DNA of 26,755 nt from Nemertoderma westbladi (lineage: Eukaryota > Xenacoelomorpha > Nemertodermatida > Nemertodermatidae), in assembly GCA_032718475.1 (NCBI GenBank), contig JAUCBJ010003194.1:1-26755 (forward strand), written 5' to 3'. The notes under the pieces were generated by a model. That model was not told the DNA's origin, searched no databases, and saw only the letters and a program-made list of their open reading frames with translations. Position numbers and translations under genes: made by a program. Positions 1 to 8,164 of this stretch are shown piece after piece; the first letter of the stretch is position 1; each line of letters starts with the position of its first letter.

Positions 1-500
1 CAGGGCCGGATTAAGATTATCAGGGCTGTGGGCTGAGTAATAAAAAGGGCCATTTCCGACGGCTGAAAAATAACATGAAAACTATATACAGTAATATGTA
101 GGCCCTACTGTAATTTACTACACCGGTTAGCAAGTTAATGTTACTGACTAAAAATAAACTAAAAAAAACTAAAACAAAAATGAAACTAAAATATTTAGGG
201 CTTCCTTCCTTCCGTTTATGAGGCTTTGCACAGCAGTTAAATTAGTGGAACTACTGTAAATCATTCCTCTTAGCGGCTGACAGAGGAAATATAGATGTCT
301 GTCAGTGAGTAGACCCCTTGGCCCCCGGACACTTCCCCCCCAGTTAAAGTGTTAAAATTAATCTGGGTGCATCAAAGCAATAAACAAAAGTTAAAGATGG
401 TTACAGGACAAGTTGTATCTAGACAAGTTTTTTCAAAATTATGAAAGAAACGTTTTGTTTGTTTTTCTTTTAATTCCTTTAATTCTTTTAATTTCTTTTA

Positions 501-644
501 GTTGGGGGCTGCCGCCCCCAAACCCCCGCTTATTTTGTTGGGGGCTACCGCCCCCAAACCCCCGCTTCTTTTCTTGGGGGCTGCCGCCCCCAAACCCCCG
601 CTTCTTTTCTTGGGGGTTATCGCCCCCAGACCCCGGCATTTCCC
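501..644. repeat. Four tandem 36-bp palindromic GC-rich repeats
   Basis: Four 36-bp units start at 501, 537, 573 and 609. Each unit holds a GGGGGCT-NN-CGCCCCC inverted repeat, followed by AAACCCCCG and a T-rich spacer. Units 1-3 are nearly identical; unit 4 is diverged. Each can fold into a stable GC hairpin. The array sits in the putative hAT-like element. Because 36 is a multiple of three, a 12-residue peptide repeat appears in translation, but nothing else supports coding. Confidence 0.85.
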
Positions 645-1260
645 TGAGTGCCCGTGGTGAAAGACTTAAGACCACTTTGAAATATTTGATTCATGTTTGT
701 ATTTTTAATATATAAATTACTACAATATTATATAATTCAACAAAATCCTATTAAAAATATTGCAAGTAACCAGGAAATTTAATATGTAGTGTGTATAATA
801 TCTATATAGTATGTATAGTAGTAATATATATATCAATATGTAATGCTGAACACAGAATACAGGTCGACGCATGTCGATTTTACCCTGGAGAGGTATAGTT
901 TTGATTGCAACAATAATATTCATCCCCATCTGCTACAATTTGAAGAAGACTATTACATAATAATACCTATAATTAAAACAATTAATTATTATAATTCTAT
1001 AGTTAATAAAAACAGTATATCATTCGGGGGATGGAATTTATAGGTCATATAATTAATTGTTTAAAGATTAGCAAACAATACGATGTAATTGCATTGATAA
1101 AACCCATAAATAAAACTTGGATATAAAAAAAATGTAAAATCGGGATGCAAAAGATCACTTTCTGAGCTACGAAAGGAAAATTGGATACAACTTATCTGGA
1201 TACAAACGGTCAGTTTACCTTACAAAATGAAAAATACGAATGTGCGAAGTTAAGAACAGT

Positions 1261-1362
1261 CGGGGGGGAAGTGTCTGGGGGGGAAGTGTCCGGGGGGGGA
1301 AGTGTCCTACTTGAGCGGGGGGGAACTGTCCGGGGGGGAAGTGTCCGGGGGGGAAGTGTCCG
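1261..1362. repeat. G-tract 15-bp tandem repeat
   Basis: Six imperfect copies of a 15-bp unit of the type CGGGGGGGAAGTGTC occur here, interrupted by a short CCTACTTGAGC spacer near 1306-1316. A single inverted copy (cccccggacacttccccccc) lies at 322-341, so the element has this G-tract motif in opposite orientations near both ends. G-runs of seven or eight could form quadruplexes. Confidence 0.8.
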
Positions 1363-1745
1363 AACACCACTAATTATACCGCTACACAAAATGTTTATCT
1401 AGACTATATAGCTCGTTATATATTGTAAACGCGAGCGAAGCGTGCGGACATTTTTTATAAACCTGTTTATAACTTTGTGATTTCAAATGGAATTTAGGTA
1501 CCAAGTTGGGCTTTTCTTTTAAAGATTACCTTCAGATTGTATTACGCAGCCACTCATCAGTTATTTTCGAATTTGGGGCCCCTTTCAAGACAGGGCCCCT
1601 AGGCTACAGTAGTAAGTTTTTGAGGGGCCGGTACAGTCGCTTTGGCCGTGGGCTTCAGCCCACACAGCCTCCCCCTTAATCCAGGCCTGTAAGTAGGTGT
1701 AGATGTAGACCCTCGACCATAATAATATATTACAGGTACATATTG

Positions 1746-2070
1746 TCTGTGGGGCGAGCCACGAAGTGAGCGAAGCCTTAGCATATGGGTGCCATTGGCG
1801 AGTTGTCTGTCGTCGTCGTCTGCCGTCGTAAATTTTTGATCGCTAATAACTCGGTTATTCCTTGAAGAAATTAAACGAAACTGGGTATGTATGTAGTCCG
1901 TCAAAAGTTTAGAAAGAATCTGAAGTTTCGTCAAAAACAAACGAACGCAACGAGGCACAAGATGAGGACGAGTATTGTGTTGAAGACTTCTGACTAACGG
2001 CAGACAACTCGTTAATGGTACCCATATGCTAAAGGCTTTGCTAACTTCGTGCTGCGCGAAGACCCCACAA
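1746..2070. mobile_element. 325-bp foldback MITE with 8-bp target-site duplication
   Basis: Two inverted arms of about 65 bp bound the element. The left arm begins TCTGTGGGGCGAG and contains AGCATATGGGTGCCATT and CGAGTTGTCTG. The right arm, reverse complemented, begins TTGTGGGGTCTTCG and contains AGCATATGGGTACCATT and CGAGTTGTCTG. ACATATTG flanks the element exactly at 1738-1745 and 2071-2078, a perfect 8-bp direct repeat as expected for hAT-type insertion. The interior is about 190 bp of non-coding sequence with a (GTC)n stretch near 1809-1824. The duplication runs directly into the first unit of the following minisatellite. Confidence 0.8.
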
Positions 2071-2073
2071 ACA

Positions 2074-3711
2074 TATTGGAGGCAGGGCCAGGGAGGGACT
2101 ATTGGAGGCAGGGCCAGGGAGGGACTATTGGAGGCAGGGCCAGGGTGGGACTATTGGAGGCAGGGCCAGGGGGGGGGGACTATTGGAGGCAGGGCCAGGG
2201 AGGGACTATTGGAGGCAGGGCCAGGGAGGGACTATTGGAGGCAGGGCCAGGGAGGGACTATTGGAGGCAGGGCCAGGGAGGGACTATTGGAGGCAGGGCC
2301 AGGGAGGGACTATTGGAGGCAGGGCCAGGGAGGGACTATTGGAGGCAGGGCCAGGGAGGGACTATTGGAGGCAGGGCCAGGGTGGGACTATTGGAGGCAG
2401 GGCCAGGGGGGACTATTGGAGGCAGGGCCAGGGAGGGACTATTGGAGGCAGGGCCAGGGAGGGACTATTGGAGGCAGGGCCAGGGAGGGACTATTGGAGG
2501 CAGGGCCAGGGAGGGACTATTGGAGGCAGGGCCAGGGAGGGACTATTGGAGGCAGGGCCAGGGAGGGACTATTGGAGGCAGGGCCAGGGAGGGACTATTG
2601 GAGGCAGGGCCAGGGAGGGACTATTGGAGGCAGGGCCAGGGAGGGACTATTGGAGGCAGGGCCAGGGAGGGACTATTGGAGGCAGGGCCAGGGAGGGACT
2701 ATTGGAGGCAGGGCCAGGGAGGGACTATTGGAGGCAGGGCCAGGGAGGGACTATTGGAGGCAGGGCCAGGGATGGACTATTGGAGGCAGGGCCAGGGAGG
2801 GACTATTGGAGGCAGGGCCAGGGAGGGACTATTGGAGGCAGGGCCAGGGAGGGACTATTGGAGGCAGGGCCAGGGAGGGACTATTGGAGGCCGGGCCAGG
2901 GAGGGACTATTGAAGGCAGGGCCAGGGAGGGACTATTGGAGGCAGGGCCAGGGAGGGACTATTGGAGGCAGGGCCAGGGAGGGACTATTGGAGGCAGGGC
3001 CAGGGAGGGACTATTGGAGGCAGGGCCAGGGAGGGACTATTGGAGGCAGGGCCAGGGAGGGACTATTGGAGGCAGGGCCAGGGAGGGACTATTGGAGGCA
3101 GGGCCAGGGAGGGACTATTGGAGGCAGGGCCAGGGAGGGACTATTGGAGGCAGGGCCAGTAAGGGACTATTGGAGGCAGGGCCAGGGAGGGACTATTGGA
3201 GGCAGGGCCAGGGAGGGACTATTGGAGGCAGGGCCAGTAAGGGACTATTGGAGGCAGGGCCAGGGAGGGACTATTGGAGGCAGGGCCAGGGAGGGACTAT
3301 TGGAGGCAGGGCCAGGGAGGGACTATTGGAGGCAGGGCCAGTAAGGGACTATTGGAGGCAGGGCCAGGGAGGGACTATTGGAGGCAGGGCCAGGGAGGGA
3401 CTATTGGAGGCAGGGCCAGGGAGGGACTAGTGGAGGCAGGGCCAGGGAGGGACTATTGGAGGCAGGGCCAGGGAGGGACTATTGGAGGCAGGGCCAGGGA
3501 GGGACTATTGGAGGCAGGGCCAGGGAGGGACTATTGGAGGCAGGGCCAGGGAGGGACTATTGGAGGCAGGGCCAGGGAGGGACTATTGGAGGCAGGGCCA
3601 GGGAGGGACTATTGGAGGCAGGGCCAGGGAGGGACTATTGGAGGCAGGGCCAGGGAGGGACTATTGGAGGCAGGGCCAGTAAGGGACTATTGGAGGAAGG
3701 GAGGGACTATT
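2074..3711. repeat. 26-bp G-rich minisatellite, about 63 copies
   Basis: The unit is about 26 bp: TATTGGAGGCAGGG followed by CCAGGGAGGGAC. The array spans 1638 bp, or 63 unit lengths, with very high identity. Length variants are a unit with a longer G-run near 2168 and a shortened unit near 2405. Because 26 is not a multiple of three and no register contains a stop, all plus-strand frames stay open and give spurious 78-bp-period peptides of up to about 440 residues. The G-run spacing (GGG-CCA-GGG-A-GGG) permits quadruplex formation. A GTAAGG variant recurs near 3160, 3238, 3342 and 3680. Confidence 0.97.
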
Positions 3712-4440
3712 AATATCTCGTTTCGGAGAATTAAGAGTTTTATTTTATTATAAAATACCTTTTTGGTCCGCATAAGTGCATTTAACAAATACTTGTTATA
3801 CTTTATTAAATTGTAACTTTTTCTCACTAACATACACCAAACACCCAGATTCGGGAGAAAAAGAAGTACTTTTTCCTCAGGAAAAGTAACTCATACGATT
3901 GCATTGATTTCACTTTTTTTGGGGCGAAAATCAAAATAATGAAAAAATGTGAAAAATATATTTCTTAAATTTTTTTATGTGTTGAAAAGGTATCAAAGTG
4001 GAATAGGTTTGCACGAAATTTGAATCCACGCAAACACTCAAAACATTTTAGTGACATCCAGTTTTCACATCTTCTTTTTTTCAATATAATACTTTTTACG
4101 CCGGGGAATAAGTAAAATAAAACCATCGTAAGGGCTATTTTTCATATTTTTCCAAGAAATAGTTGTTAATTGTAAACTAAGGGGAAAGGGGCAGGTTAGG
4201 TTAGAGTGAAATGTTACTATGTTACTAGTCCAGCATGCATGTTACTAATCCCAAGGTGTTCATTGCTAGAGTTACAAATACACTTCGGGACCAGTAAATT
4301 CAAAGGTGGTGGGGGGAAATGGAAGCCTCTCAGCTCTACGTGAAATATAACTTCCTCTGGGAGGGGTATTTAGAAATACTTTTGCTAAGTTTCGGTGTTC
4401 ATCCCATCGGTTATATATTGAATATGGTATGTGTGTTAAT
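3712..4440. other. Intergenic, no gene seen
   Basis: This is AT-rich unique-looking sequence with homopolymer runs. It contains GGTTAGGTTAG near 4193 and three ATGTTACTA copies between about 4210 and 4250. I see no coding, RNA or transposon signature. Confidence 0.6.
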
Positions 4441-4545
4441 ATGAAGCGAGAGGAACGACTCTGCAAATTGTGTGGTCTGGGCAGACTAGAGGATGAGTTC
4501 CACTTCCTACTGGTATGCCCAGTCTATCACAATTTGCGTATGTGA
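4441..4545 (+). pseudogene. Non-LTR reverse transcriptase C-terminal zinc-knuckle fragment
   Basis: The 34 codons before the TGA at 4543 read with the pattern RLCKLCG...EDEFHFLLVCPVYHNLR. A CxxC pair, a histidine and a later CP-x-Y motif form the cysteine/histidine knuckle found at the C-terminus of many non-LTR reverse transcriptases. No polymerase domain is visible upstream, so this is a short truncated remnant. It does not match the C-termini of the other retrotransposon copies here, so it probably belongs to a different family. Assignment rests on motif recognition. Confidence 0.65.
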
Positions 4546-5002
4546 TATTTACCACACAGGTAGGCCTACAATATGGGTGCTAGCCATGTGTCCGTAGTTA
4601 ATTGAAATTAATGTCCAGCTAAGCGAAGGTACGGCGTTTTATGTGCGCGACTATTATTCTAACTTGTATGATTACGTAGCTGTTTAGCTGTAGGGGGGCT
4701 GGTGTATGTTGTTACTTGTGAGGTGTATTGTTTCACTATATACGGCCTTTGAAGTGCAGTTTTCAGGTTCATAAATGTCAACATTGGCATTAATTTGCAT
4801 GTTGTGATTATATAATATAAAAATAATAATAATAATAATAATAACCAAAATAACAAACGGGAGATAATATTGCACTGCAGTTTCAATAAATAATTAACAG
4901 TAGCGTATTAATAATTTTTGCTATTGATAATCATTTCAATCATATTTTTGCTAACTTTTTGTCCATTGTATTATTTATTAAGATCACTGAATATTTCAAA
5001 TA
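4546..5002. other. Upstream region of the NDRG-like gene
   Basis: AT-rich sequence with an (AAT)n microsatellite at about 4822-4843. A TTATATAATATAAAA stretch near 4808 could be TATA-like, but this composition is common here. A TTATTATTTATTAAG string near 4968-4982 could be a 3' splice site for a 5'-UTR intron. Neither is demonstrated. Confidence 0.4.
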
Positions 5003-5932
5003 ATGGCAGAAAAAACTATCAGTGTATTTGTAGAGAGTGTGAACGCCACCTTCGTCTGTCACGTGATTTACTCCGAGGCTGCCAAAGCGAGAGACTGTGT
5101 TCTTAGCCATGACGAAGCCGTGATGGTCACGGTTCACGACATAGGGAATAACCACTCCCATTTCCGGAAATTCTTCGAAGAGGAGGATATGAAAGCGATT
5201 GAGAAGCATCTGACCGTGATTCACGTGAACGTGCCGGGTCACGATAACCCAGTACACCTGCCGCCGGACAACACGTACCCGAGTATACATCAGTTGGGAG
5301 AAGCACTGGAAGACGTCCTCCGGGGGGTTGGAGTCCAAGGGCCGGTAGTCGGGTTTGGGCGGGGTGCCGGGGCCAACACCTTGTGTTGGTACGCCCTCAC
5401 AAACCCGTCTCGGGTTATCGGATTGATTCTACTGGAGTGCACCGCGATCAGCGCGGGGTTTATGGAGTGGGCCCAAGAGAAGATGGTGGTTCTACAACTC
5501 CATAAGAAGATGACCAATTCCGCGGAGAGATTCCTGCTGTGGCACTACTTTGGTAGTCATCGCGAAGGACACGAATCTGCGATTAAAGAATACCACGACC
5601 ACCTCCATAACCACGCCAATTCCGACAACATGGGTCACTATATAGAGGCCTACATGAACCGAGAATCGTTCCAGGATAGACTCGGTGAGTTCAACTTCAA
5701 CGTGCTCCTGGTAACCGGAGCGCACAGTCAGCACGCGGCGGAGGTGGAGTCGATGGCTCGGCATATGAAGATCGGGAAGACGAACTTGTTGAATCTATCC
5801 GATGTTGGTACTGATATCATGGGGGAGGCGGGTCCTCAGCTCGCAGAGAGTGTCATGTATTTCCTTCAAGGTCTGGGATTGGTAGCCGCGGAAAAGAGTA
5901 GAGGAAGGTCTCTGTCAACTATGTCGATGTAA
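5003..5932 (+). CDS. NDRG-family alpha/beta-hydrolase-fold protein, intronless
   Basis: This encodes 309 residues. NDRG proteins have an alpha/beta-hydrolase fold, generally lack hydrolase activity, and act in stress response, differentiation and vesicle trafficking. Visible family hallmarks are HDIG at residues 45-48, a FEEEDM segment at 58-63, VNVPGHD at 75-81, and GFGRGAGA at 117-124 where catalytic hydrolases have GxSxG; the nucleophile serine is absent, as usual in NDRGs. YFLQGLGL occurs at 286-293, followed by a short RS-rich tail (SRGRSLSTMSM). The length is close to the family core but lacks a long repeated C-terminal tail. The start has A at -3 and G at +4. The gene is much more GC-rich than its flanks and has no interruption, unlike the many-exon vertebrate genes, so it may be an intact retrocopy or a lineage-specific single-exon paralogue. 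The paralogue class cannot be set by eye. Confidence 0.9.
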   Translation: MAEKTISVFVESVNATFVCHVIYSEAAKARDCVLSHDEAVMVTVHDIGNNHSHFRKFFEEEDMKAIEKHLTVIHVNVPGHDNPVHLPPDNTYPSIHQLGEALEDVLRGVGVQGPVVGFGRGAGANTLCWYALTNPSRVIGLILLECTAISAGFMEWAQEKMVVLQLHKKMTNSAERFLLWHYFGSHREGHESAIKEYHDHLHNHANSDNMGHYIEAYMNRESFQDRLGEFNFNVLLVTGAHSQHAAEVESMARHMKIGKTNLLNLSDVGTDIMGEAGPQLAESVMYFLQGLGLVAAEKSRGRSLSTMSM

Positions 5933-5936
5933 TAAA
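5931..5936 (+). promoter_or_regulatory. Candidate poly(A) signal overlapping the NDRG-like stop codon
   Basis: The stop TAA (5930-5932) continues into AATAAA at 5931-5936. If used, the 3' UTR would be only some tens of bases. Further AATAAA hexamers occur near 6241 and 6365, so the real cleavage site is uncertain. Confidence 0.4.
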
Positions 5937-6497
5937 CAAACAGTTAAGAACACTGCGTCTTAGATTAGTTATTATATTACACCACAGTATAAAAAAAGTT
6001 GTTTACTTAAGTATATATAGTCTATATTTGTCTAAATAATGTGTTGGTGTACTGGAAATATTATTTGATTTAGATTATGTTAATTTGACACAAAGAAACG
6101 CGAAAAATGAATACATGATGGTATCATGGTAAAGCATAAGAGATTCAACCACCAATGCGGCATTATTGTGCCGCCTTAAGATAAAAACCTCTTATAGCTT
6201 TGTTATAAACTTAATATATGAACAATATATATATACTAATAATAAACTAATTATTGTCTACTATATCAGTAAGATACAGTAAAGTCATGGTTGTTTCACG
6301 TAAACTTCAGGGACAGAGTGACAGAAAATCTGTTCATATTCGTGTAAGGCGGGAAAAACTTACCAATAAAAGTTAATTGCTATTGCTTGATGAATTCTTA
6401 TATTGAAATGAAGAAGGCTTCGCGCTAAATTAAAAACCATGTGTCCAAGTAACAGTAACTCGACAGGATCCATTTTGCAATGGAATTCTACTGAATG
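5937..6497. other. Intergenic, AT-rich
   Basis: No gene is seen. It probably contains the 3' UTR of the NDRG-like gene; AATAAA occurs near 6241 and 6365. Confidence 0.5.
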
Positions 6498-6545
6498 GCT
6501 TTGCAGCAATTGTGATCAATGAGATTCCACGGAAAGAAAAATATA
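6498..6545 (-). pseudogene. Tiny fragment of retrotransposon family A (reverse transcriptase region)
   Basis: This stretch (ggctttgcagcaattgtg, then atcaatgagattcc) closely matches 9090-9130 in copy A, which encodes the RGISLISIAAKLY segment of the reverse transcriptase. Sequence on either side is unrelated. Confidence 0.65.
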
Positions 6546-6910
6546 ATAACTTCTTGTCACTACTGTAATTTAATTTAACCGAAATTCAGATGTTCTGCCC
6601 TCGTGTATTGAATTTTGCATTCAATGGCATTTTAGGTGCAATTCCTGCAAAACCTAAAACTCTCGGACAGCACAACTGATTTGGGGTAAATTAAAATTAG
6701 CGACAAAAAGTACTTATTTCCGAGACTTCTCTTATTGAAGAACATTACTTTCTCAGCAAGTCCAAATCTAGATCAGAAATATTATATCTTTGCACTAAGC
6801 CCACACTTACGGTGTGTTATATTTCTCAGCAAGTCCTGTAAAGATAAGTACCCTGCGTAACCTACAGCAAATAAATAACACATTCCCAAGATCCGATCAA
6901 AATTGCCAGC

Positions 6911-7806
6911 CAGGGGCCAGTCAGCCTTAAGGGGGCCAACTATAGCCCCACAGAAATGAAATTTTCGAAAATTTAGACAATTTTTTGTAGTTTGATAGAA
7001 GGGCTTTCATAAGGTGATGTCGGTTTTCAACAGTGAATTATTTTTTGACCTCAAAACTGCTCTTTTCAACAACATAATATTATATTGCTAAAATTTATGA
7101 TTCTCTATGCTATATAAAACAACCTTTTTATCAGTTTGTCGATATTGACTTTTTTCATCACTAAATTCCCTACTATATACTATTTTATTTTTTACTCAAT
7201 TGTCATCCAACATACAAAATGTTCAGCAGCTTTAGAACTACTATCGTTGGTTTTGTAAAACATGGCCATTTGGATCTTCTAGAACCGATTTAGTAACTGC
7301 TACACTTTGTCTGTCACAAAATATTTACTCTCAAAATATAGCCCGGAAATACTAAAATCCCCCTGAATTTTTCAAAAACAATAATTTTGTGCTAAAATTA
7401 TCATAGAAGATAGCCTACATTTTTAGGTCCATTTTACCAAAGTCTTGGACCAAGAACTTCAATGCAGGGTATTACAAATCCTTAAACATGAGCTAATGTA
7501 CATATAAATGCCACAAATTTATAGGATTTTTGAAAAAACCGACCTGCTCAAAAAGTGCCATATTTTTCGAACAAACGGTTTATGAAGCTATCTATACTCA
7601 GTTTTAATAGTATATATAAGATCACAGATAATTGTATTAAAGTTTCAGAATAGTAGCTTTATAAATAAAACAATTTTTTCACAATTTCAGTTGTTTTTTG
7701 CAGCATTTTCTTTTGAAAGAGTTTGCGGAAAAATATCAATTTTCGGGCCATTTTTGGAAAATACTAAAATGTGCCTTAGGGCCACCAGAGGCTTAATCCG
7801 GCACTG
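6911..7806. mobile_element. Possible non-autonomous hAT-like element (right end clear, left end uncertain)
   Basis: Positions 7792-7806 read CTTAATCCGGCACTG; reversed this is CAGTGCCGGATTAAG, nearly identical to the tip of the element at position 1. The best left candidate is CAGGGGCC... at 6911, but inverted similarity is weak and I see no 8-bp target duplication. The interior is AT-rich and non-coding. It separates two fragments of retrotransposon family A (6498-6545 and 7815-8110), consistent with insertion into one. Confidence 0.35.
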
Positions 7807-7814
7807 CTCATTCC

Positions 7815-8110
7815 TATTGCTCTGCTGTAGTATGAAGCTGGATTTCATACTGGACTGTTGCAATAGAGAGGATCAGTCATGCCATGGCATGGCAGATTTC
7901 GTAATTCTGCTAGCGCGGAGACTACCTCTTCTCTTGGCCACAATAAGACGATGATCGATGGAGAATGGGTGAAGTTATGTACTGTAGTGTATTTAACACT
8001 ACAGTCTTGTACAGAGCTCCAGTATTGCTTTCGAAACATAATAATATTATGTTCTATCTGGGATAATGTCCTGAAAATGGTCGGAATTACGGAATTACTA
8101 TCGTTATAGA
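7815..8110 (-). pseudogene. Degraded endonuclease-domain fragment of retrotransposon family A
   Basis: The stretch aligns base by base, with small indels, to 9886-10255 of copy A. Shared landmarks are gaagctggat, ttggccacaataag, acagtcttgta and tctatctggga. It corresponds to the C-terminal part of the apurinic-type endonuclease, around the (S)QIDHIL and SDHR motifs, both degraded here. It ends within 10 bp of the hAT-like terminus at 7806. Confidence 0.8.
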
Positions 8111-8164
8111 TTTGCAGATTAGAAAATCCACTCAAAATCCGTAATTTTTTAACCAAATTGTTTG

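Larger units (their letters stand above)
1..1689. mobile_element. Putative non-autonomous hAT-like DNA transposon
   Basis: The window opens with CAGGGCCGGATTAAG, and positions 1675-1689 read CTTAATCCAGGCCTG, whose reverse complement matches the left tip at 13 of 15 bases. Similarity continues inward: a GGGCTGTG...GGGCTGA block lies at about 23-37 on the left and inverted at about 1645-1668 on the right. The CAG...CTG tips resemble hAT-superfamily ends. No transposase frame is present, so the element would be non-autonomous. Inside are four palindromic 36-bp repeats and a G-rich 15-bp repeat. The left flank is outside the window, so the expected 8-bp target duplication cannot be verified; the right flank begins TAAGTAGG. 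Element identity is inferred from termini only. Confidence 0.55.

Noticed and set aside
2026-3753. Overlapping 159-442-codon plus-strand frames in the 26-bp repeat
   Set aside because: They exist only because the repeat lacks stops in every register; the same DNA read in three frames gives the same 26-residue cycle, and starts come from variant bases.
4800-4985. TATA box and 5'-UTR acceptor for the NDRG-like gene
   Set aside because: The matches are expected by chance in this AT-rich sequence; mentioned only in the region note.
4940-5764. Minus-strand frames opposite the NDRG-like gene
   Set aside because: They are antisense shadows of a GC-rich coding sequence; only the plus strand shows family motifs.
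7691-7954. 87-codon plus-strand frame
   Set aside because: It crosses the hAT-like terminus and the antisense of the endonuclease fragment; no domain.
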